A DNA stretch of 64,000 nt from Salegentibacter sp. (GTDB taxonomy: Bacteria; Bacteroidota; Bacteroidia; Flavobacteriales; Flavobacteriaceae): contig JAGXIH010000017.1 of NCBI GenBank assembly GCA_024635795.1, positions 1-64,000 of the forward strand. Reading direction: 5' to 3'. The notes under the pieces are model-generated. The model had not been told where the DNA came from and made no database searches. It saw only the letters and a program-made list of their open reading frames with translations. How positions within the stretch are numbered: position 1 is the stretch's first letter; each line of letters begins with the position of its first letter. Both the position numbers and the translations under genes were made by a program. This document shows positions 17,434 to 28,874 of the stretch, piece after piece.

Positions 17434-18255
17434 ATGTTTTTAAATGCAATTACCTGGAACCCTTCTGAAGGTTTAGATTTAGGGTTTTTCACCCTTCATT
17501 ATTACAGCCTAATGTTCCTGATCGCTTTTGGTTTGGGATGGTATATAATGAAAAGCATCTACACAAGGGAAGGTATTGCAATAGAAAAACTGGATTCCCT
17601 TTTCATTTATACAGTATTGGCAACCCTTATTGGGGCCCGGCTGGGACATGTGATCTTCTACGACTGGGATTATTTTCAGGATCATTTACTGGAGATCTTT
17701 CTGCCTGTACGATTCGAGCCTGAATTCCAATTCACTGGTTTCAGGGGTCTGGCCAGCCATGGGGCAGCCATCGGAATCATCATAGCTATGTATTTATACC
17801 GAAAAAAGGTACTGGACAAACCCGTTCTTTGGATTCTTGATCGAATCGTTATTCCGGTTGCCAGTGGTGGTATTTTTGTTAGAATAGGAAATTTCATCAA
17901 TTCGGAGATTATTGGAAAGCCTACCAATTCAGACTACGGAGTCATTTTTGCCAAACTCGGCGAAGATTTTCCCAGACATCCGGCACAGCTTTACGAATCG
18001 GTTTGTTATTTATTTATCTTTATTTTGCTTTGGTACTTATACTGGAAAACCGAAAAACGTTTTAAAGTAGGATACATCTTTGGTTTATTCCTGGTACTTC
18101 TTTGGACGGTTAGGTTTTTTGTAGAGTTCATAAAGGAAGCTCAGGTAGAAGAACGTGCAACCTGGCTACTGAACACTGGTCAATGGCTAAGTATTCCTTT
18201 CATAATTGCAGGTTTCTATTTTATGTATCGTCCCAGCAAAAACCGTAGTTTATGA
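17434..18255 (+). CDS. lgt: Prolipoprotein diacylglyceryl transferase
   Basis: Lgt transfers diacylglycerol from phosphatidylglycerol to the lipobox cysteine, the first step of lipoprotein maturation. The 273 residues contain about seven membrane segments and the family signature RIGNFINSEIIGKPT near residues 148-162, followed by HPAQLYES. The stop codon overlaps the start of the next gene (ATGA), and that next gene itself encodes a lipoprotein. The window encodes many lipoprotein substrates, including GldB, SusD, DacB and the protein at 10239. Confidence 0.96.
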   Translation: MFLNAITWNPSEGLDLGFFTLHYYSLMFLIAFGLGWYIMKSIYTREGIAIEKLDSLFIYTVLATLIGARLGHVIFYDWDYFQDHLLEIFLPVRFEPEFQFTGFRGLASHGAAIGIIIAMYLYRKKVLDKPVLWILDRIVIPVASGGIFVRIGNFINSEIIGKPTNSDYGVIFAKLGEDFPRHPAQLYESVCYLFIFILLWYLYWKTEKRFKVGYIFGLFLVLLWTVRFFVEFIKEAQVEERATWLLNTGQWLSIPFIIAGFYFMYRPSKNRSL

Positions 18256-18749
18256 TTCGCAGAAATCTTTTCTTAAGTCTAAGCCTGGCCTCCATGCTCC
18301 TTTTTTCTTCTTGTAAAGACGACTCTGAGCCAGAAGAAGAAATAATTGAAGAAAGCATTGAATTCACCAAAGAAGGCGAACTAAGTCTTATTAAAGCTGA
18401 AGGTGATACTATCAGGAAATTAGACATTGAAATTGCAGATAGTCAATATGAACATGAAACGGGTTTAATGTACAGGGAAAGCATGGAAGAACTCCAGGGG
18501 ATGTTGTTTATCTATGATGATGCAGCGCCACGTGCCTTCTATATGAAGAACACTTACATACCTTTGGATATAATCTATTATTCTTCAGATAGTACTGCGG
18601 TGAGCTATTATGAAAATGCTGAACCTATGGATGAAACCTCATTACCTTCAGGTGAACCAACACAGTTTATTCTTGAAATAAATGCAGGCCTTATTGAAAA
18701 ATGGAATATTGAAATTGGAGATAAGATCTTTTTTGAAAGAATAGATTAA
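18252..18749 (+). CDS. DUF192 family lipoprotein
   Basis: This is a 165-residue protein with a lipobox (LLFSSC, Cys at about 21), an acidic linker and a DUF192 domain. Typical DUF192 features are seen: GLMYRESMEELQGMLFIYD, then FYMKNTYIPLDIIYY. The family is widespread and small, with no firm biochemical role. Start and stop overlap with lgt implies cotranslation. A strong terminator follows. Confidence 0.9.
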   Translation: MIRRNLFLSLSLASMLLFSSCKDDSEPEEEIIEESIEFTKEGELSLIKAEGDTIRKLDIEIADSQYEHETGLMYRESMEELQGMLFIYDDAAPRAFYMKNTYIPLDIIYYSSDSTAVSYYENAEPMDETSLPSGEPTQFILEINAGLIEKWNIEIGDKIFFERID

Positions 18750-18774
18750 GCATTTCTTTTTACTAAATAAGACT

Positions 18775-18805
18775 AAAGCTTTCCTCTTTCAGGAAAGCTT
18801 TTTTT
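18775..18805 (+). terminator. Terminator of the folE-to-DUF192 gene run
   Basis: AAAGCTTTCCT at 18775-18785 pairs with AGGAAAGCTTT at 18791-18801, followed by a T run. Confidence 0.9.
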
Positions 18806-18904
18806 GTTTGTTACTTACGTATTAGACATAAAAAGTAGGCTTAAGGCCTAGTTGTATTTCCGATCAAATTAATTCCTGACGAAACTAAATCGGGGGAAAT
18901 AAAA

Positions 18905-18934
18905 AAAAGGCCTTCCATATCTGGAAGGCCTTTT
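18905..18934. terminator. secDF terminator
   Basis: A 13-bp perfect stem (AAAAGGCCTTCCA with its complement) around a four-base loop, A-rich on the left and T-rich on the right, lies just after the secDF stop. It could work in both directions. Confidence 0.85.
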
Positions 18935-18954
18935 CTATAAGCATTAAACTTTTC

Positions 18955-21900
18955 TTAAACTGTAGTTTCAGCTTCTTCTTCAAGTTTCTTTTTCTTCTGA
19001 ATTTTTGCCTTATCGGTAACGCTGTCAAACATAACAGGCGTCGCAATAAAGAGGGATGAATAAGTACCTACAATTACCCCTACGATCAAGGCAAACATAA
19101 AGCCTCTAATGCCTTCGCCTCCAAATATGAAGATTGCAAGCAATACTATTAAGGTGGTAAGCGAGGTATTAAGCGTACGGCTTATCATACTATCCAAAGC
19201 CTTGTTAATAGTCCTGTCAAGATTCCAGGAGGTATGCTCATTAACATACTCCCTAATCCTGTCAAACACCACCACGGTATCGTTAAGTGAGTAACCAATA
19301 ACGGTTAAGATTGCAGCGATAAAGGCCTGGTTGATCTCCATACTAAAAGGCATAACCTTGTAAAGAAGTGAGAAAACACCCAATACTATAATAACATCGT
19401 GAGCTACAGCAGTTACCGCTCCTATACTGAACTGCCATTTTCTAAATCTCAATAAGATATATAGGAAAATTACGACCAGGGATCCTAAAATAGCCCAGAA
19501 GGAATCATTCTTAATATCATCGGCAATGGTTGGACCAACCTTCATGGATTGCATAATTCCAAGGCTACGATCGGTTCCACCGGTAGTAAATTGCTCAAAA
19601 GTTAAGTCGGCTGGAAGGTAATCCTGAAGTGCCTCGTACATCGTTCTTTGAATCTCCTGGTCTACTTCTGATCCGTCATCATCAACACGATAATTGGTTG
19701 TGATTTTAAGCTGATTATTCGGTCCAAAAGTTTTAGCCTCTGCACTTCCAAAAACAGCTACCAGATCATCCTGAGCATCGGTAGGAGAAACATCCTGGTC
19801 AAAACGAACAGTATAGGTTCTACCTCCCACAAAGTCAACTCCCATATTTAGTCCCTGAACAAGTAGCGAACCTAAACTTATAATGATCATTATTCCTGAG
19901 ATCACGTAAGCCAGTTTTCTCTTTCCTAACCAATCTATCTTCACATTCCTGAAGAGATTCTTAGTTGCTGAAGTGGAGAATGGAAGTTCTTTTCCGCTTT
20001 TTGCATAACCATCTATAAAGAGACGGGTAATAAAGATTGCAGTAAATAACGAGGTTGCAATACCAATCAATAAGGTTGTGGCAAATCCTTTAATAGGTCC
20101 GGTTCCAAGAATCAAAAGAATGAAACCTGTAAGACCTGTGGTAATATTCGCATCGAGAATGGACGAAAGTGCGTTATTGAAACCATCTTTAATGGCATCT
20201 TTCTGCATTTTACCTTTGGCAAGCTCTTCTCTAATCCTTTCAAATATAAGTACGTTAGCATCAACCGACATACCGATGGTTAAAACAATACCGGCAATAC
20301 CAGGTAAGGTAAGCACAGCACCAAGTCCGGCTAAAATTCCGAAAATGAAAAGAATGTTAACAGCTAAAGCTATATCGGCATATAAACCGGCCTTACCATA
20401 GTAAAAGAACATCCAGATGAGTACAAAGATAAGCGCTATAACAAAGGACATAATTCCACTATCGATAGCTTCCTGTCCTAAACTTGGTCCTACGATCTCA
20501 CTCTGAATTATATCTGCTGAAGCAGGAAGTTTACCAGCTCTAAGAACGTTAGCTAAATCCTGTCCTTCAGTAATTGTAAAATCTCCTGTAATCTCACTTC
20601 TTCCTCCTGAAATAGGCCCGCTTGAAACTCCGGGGGCAGAATACACTATATTATCAAGTACAATAGCAATCTGGCTTTGGTTGTTGGAGGCATAACCGGT
20701 CATTTCTTCCCAGATCTTTGCTCCCCTGCCATCCATCTGCATTGAAACTGCAATTCTACCTACCTGATCGAATGTTTGGTTGGCATCGGTAATCACATCT
20801 CCGCTTAATGGCGGGGTCATATCTCTATTTCCTTTTAAGGCATAAAGACCTACAAGATCGGCATCTCCTTCAGGAATTCCCCACACAAATTTGGTGTAAC
20901 GTTGTTCTGCAGGCAGTAGAGATCTTACCTGAGATTTATTTAGATATTCCATCGCTTTAGCTGTATCTCTGGCGGAGAAATAAGCTAAAACCGGTCCTCC
21001 CTGAGAGCCAGGAGATTTAATAAGATCGAATAATGGATTGTTGCCGGTTGAAGCATCCGAAGAATCATCTTCTTCGGCTTCAGCAAGAAGCTCATCAATA
21101 TCACTATCCTCTGTAGCTGTAGTATCGGTTTCCTGCTGGGTTTCCTCTTTGTCTCCAACCAACTCAATCAAACGATTATTGGCCTCCGCAAGGAAGTTTC
21201 CGAATTCATTGTTTTTATATACGTGCCAGAACTCTAACTGCGCTGTACTTTGAAGCAGGCTCTGAACCCTGCTGATATCTTTAGCTCCGGGAAGTTCTAC
21301 AAGAATTCTTCCTGAATTCCCTAAACGCTGAATATTTGGCTGTGTAACACCAAATTTATCGATACGTTTACGAAGTACCTCAAATGCGGAAGTAATAGAC
21401 TCGTCTACTTTTCTTCTGATTACATCTTCAACCTCAGCATTGGACATATTAGCATTAATCTCATCGCTAAGGGACTTATTAAAGAATGCGTCGGGAGAAG
21501 CTAATCTGGCATCCGGGATTTCATTGAAAGCCTCAAAGAACAGATCTATATAATCATCCTGACTGTCTTTTTGAGCTGCATCGGCCTGATCTAAGGCACG
21601 GTTAAAAGCAGGATCGTTAGTATTATTGGCAAGACCGTGAAGAATGTCTCTTACCGAGATCTGAAGGATTACGTTAATCCCTCCTTTAAGGTCTAAACCT
21701 TTATTAAGCTCTTTATCTTTTGCATCATTGTAGGTGATCCCGGCGATAATATCATCTCCTCCTATAGAGTCCAGATAACGTTTTTCTTCAGCATCTCTTA
21801 AAACTGAATAATTATCTACATCTTCACCAATTTTTTGAATGGCAAATTCTTCAGCTTCATTTTCAACTCTATTTGTGATAAATGTAAATGAAAGCTGGTA

Positions 21901-21957
21901 AATACATACCAGTCCAAATAAAATTGCAAAAACCTTAATCAGTCCTTTGTTCTGCAT
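18955..21957 (-). CDS. secDF: Fused protein translocase subunit SecDF
   Basis: SecD and SecF use the proton gradient to drive late steps of Sec-dependent export. Here they are one 1000-residue protein, the usual Bacteroidota form. The SecD half has an N-terminal membrane helix, a long periplasmic domain with LKGGINVILQIS near residues 88-100, an acidic insertion around 265-300 (TATEDSDIDELL), and five further helices. The SecF half starts near residue 655 with its own helix and the VDFVGGRTYTVRF segment. The frame is unbroken. A -7 box TATATTTG lies at 22001-22008. Confidence 0.96.
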   Translation of the reverse strand: MQNKGLIKVFAILFGLVCIYQLSFTFITNRVENEAEEFAIQKIGEDVDNYSVLRDAEEKRYLDSIGGDDIIAGITYNDAKDKELNKGLDLKGGINVILQISVRDILHGLANNTNDPAFNRALDQADAAQKDSQDDYIDLFFEAFNEIPDARLASPDAFFNKSLSDEINANMSNAEVEDVIRRKVDESITSAFEVLRKRIDKFGVTQPNIQRLGNSGRILVELPGAKDISRVQSLLQSTAQLEFWHVYKNNEFGNFLAEANNRLIELVGDKEETQQETDTTATEDSDIDELLAEAEEDDSSDASTGNNPLFDLIKSPGSQGGPVLAYFSARDTAKAMEYLNKSQVRSLLPAEQRYTKFVWGIPEGDADLVGLYALKGNRDMTPPLSGDVITDANQTFDQVGRIAVSMQMDGRGAKIWEEMTGYASNNQSQIAIVLDNIVYSAPGVSSGPISGGRSEITGDFTITEGQDLANVLRAGKLPASADIIQSEIVGPSLGQEAIDSGIMSFVIALIFVLIWMFFYYGKAGLYADIALAVNILFIFGILAGLGAVLTLPGIAGIVLTIGMSVDANVLIFERIREELAKGKMQKDAIKDGFNNALSSILDANITTGLTGFILLILGTGPIKGFATTLLIGIATSLFTAIFITRLFIDGYAKSGKELPFSTSATKNLFRNVKIDWLGKRKLAYVISGIMIIISLGSLLVQGLNMGVDFVGGRTYTVRFDQDVSPTDAQDDLVAVFGSAEAKTFGPNNQLKITTNYRVDDDGSEVDQEIQRTMYEALQDYLPADLTFEQFTTGGTDRSLGIMQSMKVGPTIADDIKNDSFWAILGSLVVIFLYILLRFRKWQFSIGAVTAVAHDVIIVLGVFSLLYKVMPFSMEINQAFIAAILTVIGYSLNDTVVVFDRIREYVNEHTSWNLDRTINKALDSMISRTLNTSLTTLIVLLAIFIFGGEGIRGFMFALIVGVIVGTYSSLFIATPVMFDSVTDKAKIQKKKKLEEEAETTV

Positions 21958-22000
21958 TATTCCTTAAATTATAATTAATTAGGTCGATTTTAAAAACGGA

Positions 22001-22008
22001 CAAATATA
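22001..22008 (-). promoter_or_regulatory. secDF promoter, -7 box
   Basis: The minus strand reads TATATTTG, matching TAnnTTTG, 43 bases before the secDF start. Confidence 0.55.
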
Positions 22009-22065
22009 GGGTTTCATAAATCAAATCCCAATATTTTTTTTTGGAATAATTTAACTTTTAAACCC

Positions 22066-22096
22066 AAAAAAGGCCCCAGAAACTGCGGCCTTTTTT
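22066..22096 (-). terminator. mdh terminator
   Basis: AAAAAAGGCC pairs with GGCCTTTTTT around an 11-base loop, directly after the mdh stop. Confidence 0.85.
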
Positions 22097-22122
22097 AAGA
22101 AATTATTTAACTTTTTCAGTAT

Positions 22123-23049
22123 TTATACCTCTAGCAAAGTATTGGTCTTTTTTACACCTTCTGCGCTTTCTTTCATTTTAGCACTTTCAGCATCGCTAAG
22201 TTCAAGTTCCACGATCTTTTCAAGACCATCTTTCCCTAAAATAGCAGGCACACCAATACAAATATCATTAAGCCCGTACTCTCCTTCCAGCATTGCTGAA
22301 CAAGGGAACATTTTTTTCTGGTCGCAGGCAATTGCCTGAACAAGCGCAGAGACAGCAGCTCCAGGCGCATACCAGGCAGAGGTTCCCAATAATTTGGTTA
22401 GCGTGGCTCCTCCTACTTTAGTATCTTCTGAAACCTGATTCAAACGATCTTCTGATATAAATGCTGTTACAGGAACAGAATTTCTTGTTGCCAATCTCGT
22501 AAGCGGCACCATCCCGGTGTCACTGTGACCACCAATCACCATTCCATCAACATCAGATGGCGGGCATTCTAAAGCCTCGCTCAAACGAAACTTGAATCGG
22601 GCGCTATCTAAAGCTCCTCCCATTCCAATGATCCTATTTTTTGGAAGACTTGTAGTCTTATGTACCAGGTACGTCATAGTATCCATTGGATTGCTAACCA
22701 CGATAAGGGTTACATCGGGTGAATGCTTAATAAGGTTTGTAGCAACTTCTTTTACAATCCCTGCATTAATCCCTATCAATTCCTCTCTGGTCATTCCGGG
22801 TTTACGCGGAATTCCACTGGTGATAACAGCAACATCGCTGTTAGCGGTTTTGGAATAATCACCGGTAGTTCCGGTAATTTTAGTATCAAATCCATTAAGC
22901 GTTGCAGTTTGCATAAGGTCCATCGCTTTTCCTTCAGCAAAGCCTTCTTTAATATCCAGCAGGACTACTTCAGAAGCAAAATCTTTGATGGCTACATATT
23001 CTGCACAACTGGCACCTACTGCACCAGCTCCAACTATTGTAACTTTCAT
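22123..23049 (-). CDS. mdh: Malate dehydrogenase (LDH-like type)
   Basis: This enzyme oxidises malate to oxaloacetate with NAD in the tricarboxylic acid cycle. The 308 residues begin MKVTIVGAGAVGASCAEY, the Rossmann dinucleotide loop. The active-site histidine is in GGHSDTGMVPL near residue 174, and substrate-binding arginines occur in GIPRKPGMTREEL near 80-92. It belongs to the lactate-dehydrogenase-like group III malate dehydrogenases. It is monocistronic between secDF and a DUF6588-like gene. Confidence 0.95.
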   Translation of the reverse strand: MKVTIVGAGAVGASCAEYVAIKDFASEVVLLDIKEGFAEGKAMDLMQTATLNGFDTKITGTTGDYSKTANSDVAVITSGIPRKPGMTREELIGINAGIVKEVATNLIKHSPDVTLIVVSNPMDTMTYLVHKTTSLPKNRIIGMGGALDSARFKFRLSEALECPPSDVDGMVIGGHSDTGMVPLTRLATRNSVPVTAFISEDRLNQVSEDTKVGGATLTKLLGTSAWYAPGAAVSALVQAIACDQKKMFPCSAMLEGEYGLNDICIGVPAILGKDGLEKIVELELSDAESAKMKESAEGVKKTNTLLEV

Positions 23050-23141
23050 ATTATATATTTTATATCGATTAATATTAGTTCCTAGCGAAAGTACGAAATA
23101 AGGGAATGCTTTACTAATAGAAAGAAGTAAAAACCAAGGCC

Positions 23142-24110
23142 TTAAATCCTGAAATGAAGGCCGAGATTCATATTAAAAAAACTTCCTGCAGTAACCATAG
23201 TGCTCACTTTAAATTTATTGAAGTATAAATTAAAACCTATGTCTCCTTTAAACTGAAGTTCATTTTCTCCGAGGGTTTCCAGAGCTGTATTTATATTTCC
23301 TAAAAACGGCCCGCTGCCATCCATGGCATAAGCAAAGTTGGAATTTGTTGCCCCCAGGGCACCGAAGATCTCAAAATCTTCGTAGCGTTTTGAAGCCAGA
23401 GCCTCAAAAAGCCACAAATCACCGTTAACATCAATTAGATCAAGAACAGCTACTTGAGGAATATTTACAGGATCGAAAGCATACTTCACTTCAAACTTAC
23501 TATAAGTAATGAGTGCGGAAACCTGAAGATCCTCAGGCTCATTAAACATAAAATACTGACTAAAATTATGCTTTACCCCGGCCCCATAGGTGCTGAAATT
23601 AACATCATCTATAGTCATTTCCGGAAGAGCCCGAACGGTGAATTCAGATTCCATGGGCAAGCCCATCGTAACCTGTACAAATGGGTGCGGGATAAGGCCT
23701 TTATCCACACCTTCCAGGGCCTGGAACTCGAAGGAGTTCCCCATTACGGTACCTTCGTAATAAACATCGGTTGGCCCTCCAAAAGCTGTTGGAACTTTAG
23801 CGTTAGATGCTCCTTTAATATTGAGCAAACTAAACTCATTATTACCGATAGTACTGCTTTTTTTACTTGTAGGCACAATGAGTCCATTCCCATGAACTGA
23901 AACTTCAAACTTCCAGGGAGCAAGGCTTTGTGCAGAGGTAAACCAACCCGCACTTGCCTGGTAAGCTGCGCCGGATGCAGCCGGACTGGCAAATTCATCG
24001 GCTATATGAAGTAAATCGCCAACTACGGCATCTATATCATTTTGAGCTGTTATGAGATTTGAAGAAAAGAATAAAAGTAGGGTGCAAATTGTTCTGGTTA
24101 GAATTTTCAC
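23142..24110 (-). CDS. DUF6588-like outer-membrane protein, function unknown
   Basis: This is a 322-residue exported protein with a signal peptide (about 1-22, ending ITAQ). The N-terminal DIDAVVGDLLHIADEFASP is followed by aromatic and amphipathic strands, and the last strand ends in an aromatic-hydrophobic pattern (NLGLHFRI), which suggests an outer-membrane barrel. From the DVYYEG and GLPM segments I believe it belongs to the flavobacterial DUF6588 family, but I could not check this. A -7 box lies at 24144-24151. Confidence 0.75.
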   Translation of the reverse strand: MKILTRTICTLLLFFSSNLITAQNDIDAVVGDLLHIADEFASPAASGAAYQASAGWFTSAQSLAPWKFEVSVHGNGLIVPTSKKSSTIGNNEFSLLNIKGASNAKVPTAFGGPTDVYYEGTVMGNSFEFQALEGVDKGLIPHPFVQVTMGLPMESEFTVRALPEMTIDDVNFSTYGAGVKHNFSQYFMFNEPEDLQVSALITYSKFEVKYAFDPVNIPQVAVLDLIDVNGDLWLFEALASKRYEDFEIFGALGATNSNFAYAMDGSGPFLGNINTALETLGENELQFKGDIGFNLYFNKFKVSTMVTAGSFFNMNLGLHFRI

Positions 24111-24143
24111 AAGATTCAGGTTTAGTTAATGGAGTAAAAATAG

Positions 24144-24151
24144 CAAAAATA
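24144..24151 (-). promoter_or_regulatory. Promoter -7 box for the DUF6588-like gene
   Basis: The minus strand reads TATTTTTG, matching TAnnTTTG, 33 bases before the start codon. Confidence 0.45.
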
Positions 24152-24212
24152 CTTTTGCAGCATATTTAATAACCGGGGAAAAAGCCCCAAATGAAAAAAA
24201 TCCTAAAACAAA

Positions 24213-24237
24213 AAAACCCGTGACAGACACGGGTTTT
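24213..24237 (-). terminator. gyrB terminator
   Basis: AAAACCCGTG pairs with CACGGGTTTT around a five-base loop, ending in T on the minus strand just after gyrB. Confidence 0.88.
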
Positions 24238-24256
24238 CTTTTTATAGCTTATTAAT

Positions 24257-26284
<2,028 letters not shown>

Positions 26285-26306
26285 TTAAGTTATTAACAAT
26301 TTGTGC

Positions 26307-26351
26307 AAAAAAAGCCCGTAGGGCAGGTAATTTTATACCTCGCACTACGGG
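26307..26351 (-). terminator. asnB terminator
   Basis: CCCGTAG at 26315-26321 pairs with CTACGGG at 26345-26351, with an inner AGGT/ACCT stem. On the minus strand it is followed by a T run (A run at 26307-26313). Confidence 0.75.
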
Positions 26352-26373
26352 TCTTTCAAAACACACGCTTAAT

Positions 26374-27996
26374 TTATGAAGCTTTGGCTAATTCCTCAAG
26401 TTCTTTTTTAGCTGTTGATGCTACATGAGAGGTGTTCGCCCTACCACTTGGATCAAGATCCTCCTGCCATTTTGGAACCCATCTTTTCACGGTTTTAGCT
26501 GCGCTCTCCTGCGGAAAATGAGAGGCAAAAATTTCACGATAAAAATAAGCCTCTTTGGTAGCTGGTGTGTTATGAGGATATTTTTTGGACGCCTCAGCCA
26601 TTTCCCAGTCACTTACACGAATTGAAGCATACGCAATGAGTTCATCTATCCAACTGTAGCCAACACCGTCACTAAACTGCTCCTTTTGCCTCCAAAGCAC
26701 TTCTTCAGGCAAAAAGGGCTCTTCGGGTGTATCGAAAGCTTTTCTAACGATATATTTCTCTACCCCATCATAGGTTTTTGGCATTTTATACTTGGCTTGG
26801 GTTTCCATAGCAACCTCTAAAAAGGCTTTATCTAAAAATGGAACCCTGGCTTCCAATCCATGAGCCATCGTAGATTTATCGGCCCTTAAACAATCGGCAG
26901 TAGCCAATCGCTGCACTCTTCGAATTGTTTCCTTCTGAAATTCATCTGGAGAGGGCGCATTCTTGAAATAAAGATAACCACCAAAGATCTCATCGGCTCC
27001 TTCTCCTGAAAGAACCACTTTCACCCCTTTTTCTTTTATCGCTTTTGAAAGAAAATACATAGGCGTACTGGCCCGTATGGAGGTTACATCGTAAGTTTCA
27101 AGATGCCATACCAGTTTTTTTAGAATTTCAATTCCCTCTTCAACGGTAAAGTGGATTTCGTGATGTTCAGTTCCCAGGAATTTTGCCACTTTGCGGGCGG
27201 CTACCAAATCGGGAGCGCTTTCATCCAAACCTATTGAAAAAGAATGCAGTTTTTGACCGCTGTCCTTCATTAATCTAGCGGCTATTGAAGAAGTAAGCGA
27301 AGAATCAAGTCCCCCACTCAACAGTACTCCCAAAGGCACATCGGCCATTAGGCGTTTTTTTGTCGCCGCGATCAGACTTTCCCTAAGTTTTTTAAGGTCA
27401 AGCTCTTTATCTGCTTTGGTATAATCATACCAATCGGGTTTATAATATTCTACAAATCCGGTTTCAGGAGTATAGTAGTGCCCCGGAGGAAAAGCAGCTA
27501 AACTGATGCATTGGTCAGCAAGCGCTTTCATTTCACTGGCAAACCAGATCGCTCCATCCTCATCGGTGCCGTAGTACAAAGGCTTAACCCCAATTGGATC
27601 ACGGGCCGCGATGAAATCTTTCCCGTCTACCACAACAAATGCAAAAACGCCATCGAGTTTATCTACAAAATCATAACCATACTCTTCATACATATGCACT
27701 ATTACTTCAGAATCTCCTGTTGTTCTGAATTGGTGGTTTTTCAGCTCATTCTCCCGCAGTGACTGGTGGTTATAAATTTCACCATTATGGATCATCCAGG
27801 CTTTACTGGTACCTTTAATTGGTTGCTGCCCGGTTTGCAAATCCACAATAGAAAGTCTTTCATGACTCAACAAGTATCCTTCTTCGGTAATTTGCAATCC
27901 ACTTTCATCCGGTCCGCGATGAGACATTCTTTTGGAGATCCCACTCACTTTCTCTTTACTTAATCGCTCTCCGATTACTGCTAAAATTCCACACAT
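26374..27996 (-). CDS. asnB: Glutamine-hydrolysing asparagine synthase B
   Basis: AsnB makes asparagine from aspartate with ammonia released from glutamine. The 540 residues start with the N-terminal nucleophile Cys2 (MCGILAV) and the RGPDESG segment of the glutaminase domain. The synthetase domain carries the ATP-pyrophosphatase loop VLLSGGLDSSL near residue 224 and VVLSGEGADEIFGGY near 330. It is a little shorter than E. coli AsnB but has all key motifs. It is monocistronic. Confidence 0.94.
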   Translation of the reverse strand: MCGILAVIGERLSKEKVSGISKRMSHRGPDESGLQITEEGYLLSHERLSIVDLQTGQQPIKGTSKAWMIHNGEIYNHQSLRENELKNHQFRTTGDSEVIVHMYEEYGYDFVDKLDGVFAFVVVDGKDFIAARDPIGVKPLYYGTDEDGAIWFASEMKALADQCISLAAFPPGHYYTPETGFVEYYKPDWYDYTKADKELDLKKLRESLIAATKKRLMADVPLGVLLSGGLDSSLTSSIAARLMKDSGQKLHSFSIGLDESAPDLVAARKVAKFLGTEHHEIHFTVEEGIEILKKLVWHLETYDVTSIRASTPMYFLSKAIKEKGVKVVLSGEGADEIFGGYLYFKNAPSPDEFQKETIRRVQRLATADCLRADKSTMAHGLEARVPFLDKAFLEVAMETQAKYKMPKTYDGVEKYIVRKAFDTPEEPFLPEEVLWRQKEQFSDGVGYSWIDELIAYASIRVSDWEMAEASKKYPHNTPATKEAYFYREIFASHFPQESAAKTVKRWVPKWQEDLDPSGRANTSHVASTAKKELEELAKAS

Positions 27997-28152
27997 AATA
28001 ATTGCTTTAATATTTCAAGACAAATATGGGTTGAAGGTTTCATTTTAAAAACAAAAAATTACATTTTGCTACTAACTGGAAACATAAAAAACATTATCCG
28101 TATAATTTTAAAAGCTTTACATGCGAAATTTCGCTCAAAAACTTTAGTCATG

Positions 28153-28160
28153 TAAATTTG
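28153..28160 (+). promoter_or_regulatory. Possible promoter -7 box upstream of the DUF2911 gene
   Basis: TAAATTTG matches TAnnTTTG and lies about 100 bases before the ATG, in the 264-base gap between asnB and the DUF2911 gene. Nothing else in the gap looks like a gene. Confidence 0.35.
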
Positions 28161-28260
28161 GCAAGGTATCTGCCTGATAATTATTGATGTTTTTTACAGT
28201 TCCCTTCTGTAATTATCACAATATCTCTTATATTTAAAGGAAAAATTAATCAACAACACT

Positions 28261-28830
28261 ATGAAGAAAATTTTTATCGCAGCCTTAGGAATTATTTTTT
28301 TAATGGGAATTCCGCAGCTAAAAGCACAGGAGAGAGACACCACTTCTCCAAATTTCCCAAAAATGGACGCCAGTCCAATGGATCTTACCATCTATCGCGA
28401 CAGTAATAACGATGTAATTGCCAGAGTGCTTTACAGCAGGCCTAAGAAACGCAACCGGGTTGTCTTTGGTAAATTAGTACCATACGGACAAGTTTGGAGA
28501 ACCGGAGCAAATGAAGCTACCGAGCTTACTCTTTTTAAGGATATGAAAGTAGGTGATGCTGTTGTGGAAGCTGGAACATATACCCTATATTCTATTCCGA
28601 AGGAAAAGGAATGGACAATAATTTTAAACCAGAGAACCCACACCTGGGGTGCTTACGAATATACCGATGAAGAAGATGTAGTAAGAATTACGGTACCTGT
28701 AAGACAATCTTCAACAAACATAGAAAACTTGTCTATGACTTTTGAACGTGCCAGTGACGATAGTGGAACTAATCTTTTAATTGGCTGGGACGACAAATAT
28801 GTAAAAGTGCCTTTTAAAAATGCAAACTAA
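28261..28830 (+). CDS. Exported DUF2911 family protein
   Basis: This is a 189-residue protein with a cleavable signal peptide (about 1-22, ending LKAQ) and one DUF2911 domain. Family features are YSRPKKRNRVVFGKLVPYG, VWRTGANEATEL and AGTYTLYSIP. DUF2911 proteins are common in Bacteroidota and have no established activity. It is followed by a terminator shared with the convergent queE. Confidence 0.9.
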   Translation: MKKIFIAALGIIFLMGIPQLKAQERDTTSPNFPKMDASPMDLTIYRDSNNDVIARVLYSRPKKRNRVVFGKLVPYGQVWRTGANEATELTLFKDMKVGDAVVEAGTYTLYSIPKEKEWTIILNQRTHTWGAYEYTDEEDVVRITVPVRQSSTNIENLSMTFERASDDSGTNLLIGWDDKYVKVPFKNAN

Positions 28831-28847
28831 TAAATTATCTCTTAATC

Positions 28848-28874
28848 AAAAACGCCCGGATCGGGCGTTTTTTT
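28848..28874. terminator. Bidirectional terminator between the DUF2911 gene and queE
   Basis: AAACGCCCG pairs with CGGGCGTTT around a GAT loop, flanked by A on the left and T on the right. The queE stop overlaps its right edge. Confidence 0.88.
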